A DNA stretch of 64,000 nt, taken from the NCBI GenBank assembly GCA_023213395.1, contig CM041465.1:91147741-91211740 (forward strand), in the 5' to 3' direction. Both the position numbers and the translations under genes were made by a program. Positions within the stretch are counted from its first letter, which is position 1. Each line of letters starts with the position of its first letter. Origin of the DNA: Cycas panzhihuaensis. Lineage: Eukaryota; Cycadophyta. Shown here in pieces: positions 34,546 through 46,382 of this stretch. Below the pieces are notes generated by a model, which ran no database searches, was not told where the DNA came from, and was given only the letters and a program-made list of their open reading frames with translations.

Positions 34546-36103
34546 GGACAGTAGATCATGGACGTAGGAGAAACTCAACATATGACATGCAATCACAGTC
34601 CATATCAAACATTTGACTCAAATATTCATGAACTTGTTCACATGGCTGATAAATCACAATAACCTGTTGAAGGAATTGGTAACATTCTCTTGAAACTCCC
34701 AGGCTTAGAAGATTTTACATTGCTTGATGTCTTATACATACCTAATCTCAAACAAAACCTACTCTCTTTATCCACATTTGTTTCTCATGAATTTGATCTG
34801 AGTGTAACCGTAAATGACCAGACTCTTAAGGTCATTCAACCTCAAACTAATCAGGTGGTTTTGACTAGACATCTCTCTGGCAAACTCTTTTAATTGAATG
34901 ACTCTCCATCTTTTGAAGCCCATTGTGTCTAAAGCCCTTGTGCCAATGAAGAATTTACATTTAATTCCATCTTGACCCATCTAACATTATCACCAGAAGC
35001 TCTTTGGCATGCTCGTATGGGCCATGTTCATATTGATAGAGATCTTTATAATACTCTTCTAAACCTTCTAAAGTTTTCCTCTAAGCCCTTTAAATGTGAA
35101 GCGTGTATCATTGCAAAATCTCATCGACAACCCTTTCCCAAAAGTCATTAGAAATCAAGCCATCCATTACAATTGGTACACTCTAATTTGTGCAGCCCAA
35201 TGCCCATTCCTTCATTGAAGGGCAAGCCATATTATATCTCTTTCATTGATGATTTCACTAGAAAGGTATGGGTAGCTTTTCTACATAAGAAAGATGAAGC
35301 ATTCCGTATATTCAAGGAATTCAAAGCCCTCACTGAAAAAGAGTCAGGATATCAACTCAAATGTCTTTGAACTGATAATGGTAGTGAATATACCTCATAT
35401 GAGTTTGAAAGCTACCTTCGAGACAATGGCATCAAGCATCAAACAACAATAGTAGGTACCCCACAACAAAATGGAGTTGCTAAGCGCACGAATAAGACAA
35501 TCATGAACATGGCTTGTACTATGTTAATATATAAAAATGTACCTACCTATCTATGGGCAGAAATAATCTGGACAACTGTTTATTGTATCAATGCTGTTAG
35601 GCCATCAAAGGAAGTACAATCACCTAATGAAAAGTGGTTAGGACAAGCACCCATTGTTCACTACTTTAGAATTTTTGGCTCTACATGCTATGCCCATATT
35701 CTAGATGTAGATCGAAACAAACTCCAACCAAGGGCACTTAAAGGTATCTTTGTTGGATACCCTATGGATAAGAAAGGGTATAAGGTCTTCATACCTTCAT
35801 AACAAAAAATCATCGTTACCAGAGATGTCATTTTTGCAGAGACAGAGGATCAATTACTTAAATTAGACTCCATAGTACCCTCATGCTGCTATAATAATGT
35901 TATCAAGTATGATGTTCAGATTCTAAAATTTGGGGGAGGGGGACAGACATAAATTACTCCAAATGTTGGAAGCTGACAACAGAGCCTTGGAGGATACAAG
36001 TTGTGACTTTAAACAAATGAGTGCACATTTAGCACCATCTTTTGAAGATAACAGAGTTGATAAAGGCAAAGCCAATATAGAAGAACCATCCTCTCCAACT
36101 TCA
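34546..36103 (+). pseudogene. pol: Copia E2 protease and integrase; pol truncated before RT
   Basis: The protease site at 34556-34585 reads M-D-V-G-E-T-Q-H-M-T: the glycine is kept, unlike A and C. An open stretch at 34690-34893 covers the C-terminal protease to pre-integrase region (VLYIPNLKQNLLSLS). LWHARMGHVHIDR is at about 35005. The integrase core from 35173 includes FIDDFTRKVWVAFLHKKDEAF. The catalytic region continues past a TGA at 35368 to TPQQNGV (about 35457) and an open C-terminal part at 35503-35802 (LWAEIIWTTVYCINAV, FVGYPMDKKGYKVF). The sequence stops in the Ser/Pro-rich linker at 36103 (CTTCA). RT, RNase H and the 3' LTR are gone. Confidence 0.85.
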
Positions 36104-36202
36104 ACCTCCAAGCTTGCTTTTATATCTTGTTTCATTTCTTTTTTATTCTCTATTATCATTGTGTGCATGGGAGTGATTTATTCCCTAGATATATCCTTCC
36201 TA
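36104..36202 (+). repeat. Right part of E1 3' LTR with E2 target duplication
   Basis: ACCTC (36104-36108, target copy) followed by the last ~94 bp of the family-1 LTR, up to ATATCCTTCCTA. Together with 30879-31093 it rebuilds one LTR of about 309 bp, the family length. Confidence 0.75.
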
Positions 36203-36209
36203 TAGGAAC

Positions 36210-38910
36210 CTTATAAATCCTCTAACTCTTTGGAGTACTTCTTTTAATCACTTGGTTGAGGTCAATACTTTGCCATCAAAGCTCATTCTACTCATCTAGA
36301 AATAAAGGATGTGGATTTAGTTGAGATTATCCCTTCATCATCTAATTCCTCATCCATTCTTTCTACCCTGGACTTGACTGATTAATTTTTAATTTTCTCT
36401 TTTACTTTTGATGAAGAAATAACCTCTCATTCTATTCTATCCCATCAAGGACCACTTGTTAATAGACTTATTGATCTAAATACTTTCCTGCCTATTCAAG
36501 CTTATTTATAATAGGTTTTATGCTTACTGTCAAGGGTGAATACAATGGTTCCTCCCGCTAGCAATCCTTCAATGAGTGCTTCTTCAACTCACACATGATT
36601 TGCATGTTATTGCTTCCCCTTCTTTCTTTCGATCATTTTTCTTTTTGACATGGTTAAATAGACATGAAAAGAAGATGTTATTGCATCGTCATCTAGATTT
36701 AGAGTCAGGGGGTGAAGATATAGGTTTGCTTGCTATAAGTCAAAATAATCATAGTACCTCCACTGGAATACTGGAAGTCAATTTGATCTCCACTATTTCT
36801 TTTCCTTCCTATTCTCATGTGGATTCTTCTCTATCTTCTCTCATCCTAATATCTTTGTCTGATTAAGAGTGTAATGTGAGTCATCAAGAATTTAATCAGA
36901 CTTTTACTTTAATTTGGGAGTTTATTGATAGGCTTATTTTCTTTTCTCATATTTCTTCAATTATTGAGTTTGTCCCCACTTGTCTAAACTCTTTGGTTGA
37001 TCCACTTTCACCTTTTAGGCCTCTTTCTTTATCTACTTCTCTACCTAAAAACCTACTTCTCATCAACCTCTTCTATTTAGATCATTTTGAAAATGATGAG
37101 GTGATTGTTGAGCATCTAATGGGTTCTTCTTTTGGTTTTCCTCATGGACATTATAAGTTGGGCTTCTCCAAAGTCATAACTAATTATTCCTAACCCTAGG
37201 AGTCTACTTCTTTAATAGAGCCTATCCCTCCTTATTTTGAGAAAGGGAATGCAATGCTTATGGAGAAAACCATTAATATAGACTTAGAGATGGGAGATAT
37301 TCCTAGAATTATTAAGTTGGGAGCTAATTGTACTCCCCAAGAGATCGCTCAGTTTAAGGATCTCTTTCATGAGTTCCCCTCAGTTTTCACTTAGGACTAC
37401 AAAGATATGCATGGACTTGATCCCTGAGTTGTCAACACTCATCCATACATTCTATAATGAGGATAAACTATGGCTCTGAAACTTTTCTTTTATCTAATGA
37501 ACTAAAACTATGAGCAAATTCTCCTTTCTAATCTTTTCTTGTTTTCTATTGAGTGTCATCCTATTTTTATTAAAGATCTTACTCATAATCGTGTAAGCCT
37601 CTTATTTTTTCTAGAATCTACAATGATTATGATCATTCTATCATCCTACTTAGATCTTGTTCCCCTTTGAGTTCTATACTCAAAGGACAACTTTCACCCC
37701 CAACCTTATTATATTTTCATCCTAGAAAGAGGAACGTTTTCATCAGCTTCAAGTATTTAGTCATTGGTTGAGATTATATTTTCATTTGCTAGTACTTTAC
37801 CTTCAGGATTTCCTTTTTGGTCATATATTACCTATTATTTTTTATCCTTTTCATTATCCTTGGTTTACTTTATTGATCTTTTGAGGTGGGTACTCATTCT
37901 GTCGCCTTCCCTTCATGTTTGGAGATATTGTGATTTTGATCTTCTCTTTTACCATAGTTTAATCCCTAAGGAGATTAGTCTTTTTATTATAGATTTTGTT
38001 AAAAAGGATAAATCCTTACTATGTTGAGTGAAAGAATTTTATGGTTGGATGATCATGGTTCTCTTATTATAAAAAGAGAAAAGTGAAAGTGAAAGTAGAA
38101 AAAAGAAAAGAAATTAAGAAAGTAAAAAAAAAGAAAAAAGAAAAAAATATATTATTATTATCCTCTTGTAATCTAGGGCAAATCATGTGATGACTTTATT
38201 CCCACCTATGTATGTATAGGTTGGGTTCATTTGGATGAGTCATTAAAGATTTATAAATCTTACTACTTAGGTCCATTATGGCCTCAATTATGATTGAACC
38301 TAGTTTGACATCTTACTTGTCTTGATCATAATCATCCTAATTATGATTCTTCTTTTTCTTCACCACAGTCAGAATTAATTTCTTTTATTTATCATCTCCT
38401 TATCGATTGATTCCTATACCTTCCTCTATTGATCATATCATCTCTAAACTTTGATCCTATTATTCCCATGGCATTGAGTATATTTACTGATAGAGGTAGT
38501 AGGAAAAACTTAGGACTGTCTACTTCTGTTTGGGTGATTTATGACCAATCAAGAAGTCCTCTCCTTTCTATTAGGTATTTCATACATAGGGCAACCAATA
38601 ATAAAGTTGAATACCTTACTATTATAGGATCCTTGTCTAATATTTTTCACTTTTATCTTAGACCTATTTCTATATATGCCAACTCTCAGGTTATAGTTTA
38701 TTAGTTGGTTAGGATGTACCAAGTTCATTCCCCATGACTCCTTCTCCTATATCATCAGGCTTCATCATTGTTATCCCTTTTTACTTCCGTTACGATTTAG
38801 TATATACCTCACTCCCTTAACCTTGAAGCTAACACTCTTATTTCCTCTATCCTCGATGATCATTTTGGTTTACTTTCATCATTTTATCTGGGGGCACCCC
38901 ACTCTGGAAT
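36210..38910 (+). pseudogene. pol: Tat-like Ty3/gypsy pol remnant with extra RNase H
   Basis: Degraded gypsy sequence. Open stretches 36576-36866 and 36876-37193 end near a GFPHGHYKLGF motif that precedes RT in Tat-like elements. At about 37319-37440 the pre-RT block reads LGANCTPQEIAQFKDLFHEF, then F-T-stop-D-Y-K-D-M-H-G-L-D-P, a hallmark of this lineage (the stop replaces Trp). The RT itself is largely absent. A second RNase H (RVT_3 type) is readable at about 38466-38710: FTDRGSRKNLG, NNKVEYLTIIGSL, NSQVIVY. It continues to YIPHSLNLEANTLISSILD at about 38802-38858. Known family feature: an added RNase H marks Tat elements. LTRs were not found. Confidence 0.65.
38071..38148 (+). repeat. Purine-only tract
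   Basis: About 78 bases with almost only A and G (GAAAGTGAAAGT, then A/G runs). It lies inside the gypsy remnant and could reflect an internal PPT or simple sequence expansion. Confidence 0.5.
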
Positions 38911-38916
38911 AAATAT

Positions 38917-39660
38917 AAAATACCACTCGAAAATGAGTATAAACTACCACTCTATAATGAGTATATACTATTGGTTTAGAAAAATATAGATTTAATTAGT
39001 TTGAAGATTAAGATGATAGGTAGGAGATTGAAATGATATATTTGAAAGGGATAGACTCACGTGTGAATCTTGGGTTGTGGAGGATCTTAGTAGAGGGCAA
39101 GTCCCTAAAAGCCTCTTGTCCCTAGGAGCCAAAGAGAAATCTAATATACTCATATGTCTAGTTGTTTATTAAGTAGGATTAGTTTTTATTTGGTAAACAA
39201 CTTATTTTTTTTCATGATATATTATGTAAATATAGATTTATTCTATGTTTATATAATTTGTTGGGGGATTCATATCATTTTATATTTTGCTTTTATAAAC
39301 TTATTACCATTTGTTTTAGATGGTTTTATATTTATAAAAATAGAATAAGTAAACCTTTCACCTACTCCCTTTAGTCTTTTATTTATTTTATAGTTTTCAC
39401 TCTTTCTCATGATCTTTTTTTTTTCTTCAACCATTCTACTCCAAAATAAGTATAAATTTTGATGTACATATTATAACAAAAATCCAAAAAAAAAAAAGTA
39501 TATAACTACAAAAGAATTTAAAAAATGATAAAGTTATTACATGTCTTTTTGGACAATCAAGATGATGAATGTATCCTATGCTCAAATCTAAAAAGGGAAA
39601 TAAAGGGAAAAAGGGTTTAGAGATAAGTATTCTTATACAATACTTGTATAGCATATGCTA
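38917..39660. other. Short repeats and unassigned AT-rich sequence
   Basis: At 38917-38978 a unit of about 26 bp (ACCACTC...AATGAGTATA) occurs two to three times, a minor tandem repeat. The rest to 39660 has no gene or repeat signature I can recognise. Confidence 0.4.
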
Positions 39661-40279
39661 CACTCATCCCCTCATCTCCCTCTTATCTCCTTATATAGCA
39701 CATGATACACTCATCCCTCAGACTCTTGATGAGATCCCTCTAGGACACATGGATCTGCTCTCTCCCTCCTGCCTGAAGTCTATCCACACGTAGACTCACC
39801 ATGAGGTGGAAGGTGGTGTCATCCCTACTAAATAGTGGAACTTATTGATGGAGTATATCACACTCCCACCTGACCTAATGCCATCCTACACAAGTGTCAT
39901 CTCTCATCCTTACAAGCCTTGAGCTCTAACTCTCATGTCCTCAGCTCTACCCTCGTATCCATGTAAAGATATCAAGCTCAAAAAGCATGGTTATAATAAT
40001 CAATATTACACCCCAATAGTCTACAATCCACTATATTCCATGTTAGTGTCTCCTCTAATACTGCAACATAGGGGAATATCATGACTGGTGTCCTTTGCAC
40101 CTCCCTCAAGGTTACAATCTCATCACTTGTCTAATGAAAATATGCAATTCATGACCAGTCCCCTAGAATAGAAAGTCCTTAGAAAGTAAAAGTATGATGT
40201 GATATGAGAAAAAAATTAATTAAATAATATACCTGATGATCCTCCCTATCCCGCTGGCTTTACTCGCATCGCCTCCTTG
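39661..40279. other. Unassigned pyrimidine-rich stretch
   Basis: C/T-rich on the + strand, like the neighbouring plant mobile domain remnant, and probably its 3' part on the minus strand. No motif could be assigned. Confidence 0.3.
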
Positions 40280-40506
40280 ACTAATTGTCCTTCCCCTTCT
40301 TATGGATCATGAGGAGCCTCTTGGATGGCCTAACCCTCTTTTACTCTGCTCCCTCTACCTCTACCCTGTCCATCCATCAAGCCTAGATCCATGCTCTATA
40401 TGGAGCCTCCTCTACCCTTTATAGGTGCTCCACCTACTCTCCTAAGTACTTGATGGCTCCCTCCTGCTGTCCCACTAGATGAGGCACTTCTTCTCCCTCC
40501 TTATCC

Positions 40507-40584
40507 TATCTGTCCATTACCCCTGCCACCTCTCCCACCTTGTCCTATCTATCCATTACCCCTACCACCTCTCCCACCTTGTCC
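40507..40584 (-). repeat. Two 39-bp units in the Arg/Gly-rich tail
   Basis: Two nearly identical direct copies of 39 bp (starts 40507 and 40546), differing at about two positions. The length is a multiple of three. On the minus strand they would encode Gly/Arg/Asn-rich 13-residue units, so the repeat probably arose while the region was coding. Confidence 0.65.
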
Positions 40585-41589
40585 TCCTATATCTCATATT
40601 CTCCCTCTCCCTCGCCTCGGTATGGGAGCCTCCTCTTCTACTACCCTGTCTATGACATATATCTCATTATTACTCTATATTGGTAGCCTTGTGTACGTAT
40701 CCTTCATGAGTTGTCTCCTCATCATCCTACTGAGGATAGGGCTATGCATACTCCTCGTCATGATAGCTAGCCTATTGTGAATCTATGACCTCATATACCA
40801 CCTATTTATCCCTAGATCCATCATAGCCAGCTCTCTTAGCTCGTCTCCTAGTCTCATGAGTGGAACATGGTCATATCGCTAGCACATTAGTATAGAGTTG
40901 TATGAGAAGCCTCCCCTTCCTATCCTCCTAATCCTGGATAACTAGTCACTAATATTGTCTACTATGTACTATCCTTAGTTGATCTGGATACTCTACTCAT
41001 ATCTCCTCACTACTCCAGTTCACTGAGCTAGAACCCCCATGAAATTTTAGGTTATGGCTATCCTATAAATAATGATCAGGGCAATAATCCTTCTAACCAT
41101 ATGAATATCTCCTACTGTCTGGATAACCTCTATTGATATCCTGTGTTAATCAATCTAGACAGTAAAACTTGTTAGGTACTCACTACATGTCATCTGGGAC
41201 TCCTCATCAGTCACTCTAGTAAGTCTAACTTACTCTCCATGTCAACTAACCCCTAAGATACTCCCCACATCCCTCAGAGTGATCTTAATCTCTTTGATAG
41301 CTTGTATCTAGAATACATTATGCCTTGGGACCCAATAATTGACAAAATCATGTAAGATCTCATGCTCCATGACAAGCTGGGTCAATCCACTCATTTGTGA
41401 GAGTCCACATACTCTCAAAATCCCCCATCTTGCCTTGTCTAACTAGCTCATGAGCTCCCCAATGACCATCCCCTCATTTTCCCATGTCTTGATTCTCTTT
41501 AGGGACTACATCATGTCATTAAAATCATATTAGTTTCTATATTTCATTTTAGAAAAATTAATTTTTAAAGGTTTATTGAGTAAAGTTTA

Positions 41590-41790
41590 AAAGTGTGGCT
41601 AGGTAACTAAAAATATGACTTCACAGTAAAAAAATGTGACTTACACAATAAAAAATATGACTTCTTTTAATAGTCCTAAATTACAAAGCCATGTTTTTAA
41701 TCCTAATTTTATATTTTTCACTACGTAACCATGTTTTTAGTGTAGCCCTCATGGTTTTCACACTACATCACTATGTTTTTCAATCAAAAA
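41590..41790. repeat. Opposed arrays of an AAAAATATGACT-like motif
   Basis: The left half (41590-41665) repeats AAAAATATGACTT / AAAAAATGTGACTT. The right half (41695-41785) repeats the reverse complement type, CCATGTTTTTA. Together they form a degenerate inverted repeat about 200 bp long. Related motifs recur at 43714-43791. Confidence 0.5.
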
Positions 41791-42264
41791 TCAAAAAAAC
41801 AAAAAAGTTATAATTCTGACCCACTAGGTATTTGGATCTTTGCTCCGTCCTACTGATGATGATCCTCTAGGGCCAATACTCTATCAAAATGTACTCCCAA
41901 ATGCCTTAAAAATGAGAGAAATGGCCTCTGGTTATCTCCTTTTCTCCTCCTCCCTCTTGTAAAAATGAAACCCTTTTCTATCAATTTTCTTATAAATAGG
42001 AAGGGTATTTTCTCTATTTTCTTTGGTAAAATCTTTCTTAGTTCCCATGGGACCTATCAAAGTAAAATATATTCATTTTAAATCATTTTTCTTATTAAAA
42101 TTACCTTGAAATACTGAAAGCTATACACATTTGCTTTGATAAGGGTCAATTATCATTTTAATACTAAATTATTTTCATTGGAGTTTATCTTCCCTTTGGA
42201 GATACAATCTATTACCCTATGTTCTTTCCCTTAAACAAATTTTTGTATTTATCTCCAAAAGAAT

Positions 42265-42710
42265 CTTCTTCTGAGCTTTCTTTTACCTATTGATGAGCCT
42301 AAAGTATGATAAGAACTATGCTCTGAGCTTTCTTTTGCCTACTGATGAGTCTAAATTATGACAGGAGCTATGCTCTGAGCTTTCTTTTGCCTATTGATGA
42401 GCCTAAACTATGACAGGAACTAAGATCTGAATCTCCTTTCACCTGTTGACAAGCTTAAACTATGACAGGGTCAAGCTTCAAACTTGCTTTCACCTATTAA
42501 TGATTTAAAATTATGATAGGAATGATGCTGTGAGTCCTTTCTACCTATTAATAAGCCTAAACTATAACATGGAACCCTTTGAGTTTGATTATTAATGAGG
42601 CCAAACTATGATAATCAACCTCCAAAAGTCCTCACCCCATTAATGAGGCTAATCTATAATGGATTTTCTCCAAAATGTTACCTATTAATGAGCTTATAAA
42701 CTATTATAGT
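42265..42710. repeat. 52-bp degenerate tandem array
   Basis: Eight to nine units with a period of 52 bp near the left (starts about 42269, 42321, 42373, 42425), becoming more diverged and slightly shorter to the right. The unit core is ACCTATTGATGAGCCTAAAC. The left units are almost identical, showing recent amplification or homogenisation at that end. Confidence 0.75.
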
Positions 42711-42779
42711 TTATCCTTTTTATTTAAGCAAAAATATTTTCCTCTAATGCATGGTTAAAGAGAGATAAACTATGACTAG

Positions 42780-43080
42780 TTGTATAGTAAAGTCCCATCC
42801 AATTTATGGGTAATAAGTAGTGTTCATTTGGCATTAAAGTCCCAACTAGTTCGTGGGCATTTTGGTAGTGAAGTCCTATATGGTTTGTGGGTATTAGATA
42901 GGTTTTCTTTGGCATTGATAGATACTTAGTTCTTTTGGGTAGGTTCTTAGTATCAATGGATACCCAATCCTTTTTGGTAGGTTTTTGGTGATGTTAGGTG
43001 CCTAGTCCATTTAGGCAAGAGATATAAATAGTGACATTTTGGTATTAGAGACCTAGTCTTTTTGGGTTGGTTTATTAGCA
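42780..43080. repeat. Second degenerate tandem array (about 40-55 bp)
   Basis: Recurring blocks of the type AAAGTCC...TTTGTGGG...TTTGGCAT on the left, passing into TAGTTCTTTTGGGTAGGTT blocks about 38-40 bp apart on the right. It is adjacent to the 52-bp array but of a different sequence. Confidence 0.5.
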
Positions 43081-43713
43081 AGAATTTTTTAGTTCTATTA
43101 TCATAGGAAATTTATTTCAGGATAGATCATAGGGCTTCTTCATCTCATCATTCATATGCTTCATTTAATTCTCATCATACTTAACAAAAAGAATAGTTAC
43201 CTTCGTGATTACCACCTCTTGCCACCTATTTCTCTTCTTAAAATAGGAGCTTCAGGTGTCAAGGGGGCAAATGTTTCACTAAAACTTAGCCTTTGGTTTG
43301 TATTTGTGATTTTGGATATGTTTCTTCTATGTCTTCATGAAAAATGAATAATGAAATTATTTTATATGAAGAAATGCATTGATTTTATTTTATGACGCAT
43401 GATAAATGATGATGTGATGTGTATTTTATTATCACCTACTAATGACTAAGACTATGGCATTAAAACATTTTTTCATGATCAATTTAATCTAAATTTTCCT
43501 TTAAAACTTGTTATTTTAAAGTTTTAGTCTTGATTTCACCAAATTTTTATCATTTTTACCTATTTTTGGGCTTATGCTTGTCATTTTCATCTTGTTTTGG
43601 ACCTCTTTACTTATTTATAAAGTTATTTGTGCCTTAATTTACATTTAAAAATTAATTTTTGGCTTTTTGATGAGCCAATTTTTACTTCCTTGATTATCAC
43701 ATTTTTGGTGTTG
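43081..43713. other. Unassigned AT-rich sequence
   Basis: No coding or repeat signature recognised. A short open stretch at 43156-43347 has no family motif. Confidence 0.4.
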
Positions 43714-43791
43714 TAAAAAATATGACTAGTTACATTTTTAGAGTAAAGTTATGTATTTGGTAGGTAAAAAAATGTGACTAGTCATGTTTTT
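43714..43791. repeat. Two near-perfect palindromes centred on CTAG
   Basis: 43714-43740 and 43765-43791 each read A-rich arm, (T/G)GACTAGT, T-rich arm, and are self-complementary with few mismatches. The centres lie about 51 bp apart. They share the motif of the opposed arrays at 41590-41790, on the other side of the tandem arrays. Confidence 0.55.
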
Positions 43792-45499
43792 GACTATCAT
43801 GTATGAGAAATTTAACTAATGTACCAAATTTTTACATGTCATGACCTAGATTTGATGGATTCTTATTTTTTTGATGCCTATGAATGTTTAGTAGTATTGT
43901 GTTACTCATTATAGATAATTAAGGTGTGATTTACTCAAGTTTTTGGTGGATTTTTAGTGATTTTTTAGAGACCATTTGAGGACTGCTACTACTATGACTT
44001 TAAGATTGATTTTTATGATTCTTATGGGTGAAATCAAGAGAAGAATTTGATGTTGTGACTTGTTGATTCACTAGTGTTTGATTATTGATGGTTTAATCTT
44101 CAACTTTTATGGTTTTCTTTCAAAGTTTTCAGCCTTAAAGTTCTTCTAAATTGGTAAGGTATTTCCTATGTAATTTTTGCTTATCTTACTATTTCTAAAG
44201 GTTATCTTGTACCCAAAATTTTCTCTTTCTTTTGACTAGTTATTGTAGAAATCTTGTATGTGCTTTTTGGCTTGAAACACTTGCTGAAAGGCCAGCCCTT
44301 TGTAGGGTTCATAAGGGATAGACTTAGGTGGGGCATGGTCATCTCTCCACTATTCATGTAGCTACCCCTTCCCATTCTTACATAGCAGTTCATATTTCAA
44401 GAATTTTGCCATATCTTTTAGCTTTGTTTAGTTGTGGTTAAGTCCTTCTTACTTGTTGTTTCTCTTCCTTTACTTATTTTAAAGGAGAAAGTTGGAAAGA
44501 ATTTGATCAAACGAAAGAAAGAAGCCATTCTAAGGTAGAATTATGCATTAAGAAAGAAGTCTTGATTCCCTAGTTTTATTTACTTGATTTCACTCTTAAG
44601 ATAGTTTTCTTTTCCTTGGAAAGAAAATTTAAAGTGTTGAATAGAAAGTGCATGCTTGATTGTTTCAGATTTTTGGAGATTCAAGGTCCCAATTGAGATA
44701 TAATCTTCAAGTTGTGAAGCTAGTATCTTGTATGAGGATTGTTATTGATTTTTTTTATTTGTATGCAACTTTGAAAGGTATGAAAATTCATTTTTGATAG
44801 TAGTAACATGTCTTTGAAGTCTCTCTTTTTGCATCATAGGATATTCATTCAAGGAAACGATTGCATGCATGAGAGGTAAAATCTTATAAATAGCATTGTA
44901 TATTGTCAATTTCTTTGAAAGTTTATAGAAAGCAACTACATGGTGTATTACATCTTTTGTTGGTATCTTTTCTTTCATAGTGAAGAGTGCATATTGTATT
45001 TAAAAGAATAGTTTCATAGTTACATTAGTATCCTTCATCTTTAAAGCACATAAAAATACAAAAAAAAAGAAAACAAAAATAAAAAGTATATTACATGCAT
45101 CTTCTTTTAGTTCTTCCTTGTTTGTTAGTTAAAGGTAGGATAGACCCTTTTTCTTCATAGATTGCTTTAGTTTAGCTTGTTTCATTTTGTTAAATAAAAA
45201 AAAAAGAAAATAAAATACACAAAACAATAGAAAAAGTAAGATTTTTTTCAATTTGCTTAACCCTTCCCTTTATCCTAGTAAAACTCAAAAGGTTGAAAAG
45301 ATCAAAGGATAGGAGTCCCTAGGAAGGATATTAAAAATATTATTAGAGTAGTTTTGAATCTAGAATTCCTTCACTTGGTTGTGTAGGTTAGTGGATTCTA
45401 CCACCCTCCTTACATCCAAGCCTTTTATCATGCTCTCCATCCATAACTTATTATATGATATAACTAGGTGAAGACTCCTTCTTAGGAGTTGGGTAAAGA
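43792..45499. other. Unassigned AT-rich sequence
   Basis: About 1.7 kb with no recognisable gene, LTR or array. A/T-rich simple stretches lie at 45055-45090 and 45195-45250. Short open stretches (44202-44393 and 44742-44978 on the minus strand) have no family signature. Confidence 0.4.
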
Positions 45500-46250
45500 T
45501 GATTACTTAGGTCTTCTTAAACCTCATATCTCATGGTTCTAATTGACACTAAGGAAACACCTCATTGATTGAGAGATATTTAGTTTAGGTTCACCCAAGA
45601 TGACACTAGAAACCTTGGCTAAATAAAACATTAAGGTTTTGCTTATTGATTTGGCTAATTGATAGTAAGTTTATTTTATACCAGGTACTAAGAGAATGTT
45701 AGTAATATGGTTACAAATATTAGAATTCTTCAATGTAATAAGGTCTCTTCTAATTTTGGCTATATCATATATGAGATTATCTCCAAATGTTACTATTTAA
45801 ACCTTAATGGGATGTCTATCCTCAAGTAACCCTTCAATGTTAATTATGTAATAAGTGGTACTAGAATAAATCAACTAAGAATTATCATCATGTTAAGATG
45901 ACAAGGTTTTAGAGAATAGGTTCTCAGAGTTTCTTTGTGTATCAACTATATTATCTCCTAATTGGGGATTCCTATTGATCCTTTGATTTCTTAGTTGGTT
46001 TCTTTATTATTGCCTAATGAATTACCCTTGATTTTGATCTCTACCCTGGTTCCTATTCTGTTGAAAATTTTACCCCCTTTATTATCCACCTTGATTTTGT
46101 AAAAGTTGAAGGTCTACTTATCTTCTTCTACAATCTACTACAAGATGCCCATTCTTGCCATAATATAAGTAGGTGATATTTTATCTTTGTTATTAATTCT
46201 TTAAAGGTTGTGGTTATTATTATTCTTGAGTGAGGTTTAATGAACTAAAT
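45500..46250 (-). pseudogene. Copia gag-protease relic
   Basis: On the minus strand a zinc-knuckle remnant (TYLYYGKNGHLVVDCRR, first two Cys lost) is readable at about 46180-46130. A Gln/Asn/Arg-rich stretch follows, then a degraded protease block at about 45880-45850 (WLIYSSTTYYI in place of a WxxDSGAxxHx motif). At about 45700-45650 there is a block like 'NILLVPGIK...L.I.QLAKS', the conserved C-terminal protease segment of copia elements. Nothing further of pol is readable. It is heavily decayed; the family cannot be named. Confidence 0.5.
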
Positions 46251-46382
46251 TGTTGGGCAACGTGTTACTATTAAGGTGATCGTTCGGGTGGCTATTAAGG
46301 TGGTTGATTACTCCCTAGATTTCTGGCTATAAATATAAAAGTAGAGTTAGAAGTGGATGCTACTCTTGTTAAAACTTATAAT

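Larger units (their letters stand above)
40280..41900 (-). pseudogene. Plant mobile domain (PMD, MAIN-like) gene relic
   Basis: On the minus strand a conserved plant-mobile-domain pattern is readable at about 41390-41240: LTQLVMEHEILHDFVNYW, then VPRHNVF, then EIKITLRDVGSILGV. This matches the family layout of a W-x-P-x-T-H-x-F block followed by G-E-x-T-I-T-L-x-D-V-x-x-L-L-G-L. Upstream (about 41870) GPRGSSS may be the GPIDPS start. Downstream there are basic and acidic stretches, an Arg/Gly-rich tail (about 40610) and a 39-bp repeat. PMD proteins occur as host genes involved in silencing and cell division and inside transposons. Stops and frameshifts show a relic. Which type it was cannot be decided here. 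Confidence 0.55.

Noticed and set aside
38429-38704. Open frame considered as a host RNase H gene
   Set aside because: It is flanked by Tat-type gypsy motifs in the same orientation (the GLDP block before, the EAN block after) and has no start or intron context of its own.
42265-43080. Tandem arrays considered as a CRISPR array
   Set aside because: Units are contiguous and degenerate with no unique spacers, and the sequence is plant nuclear.
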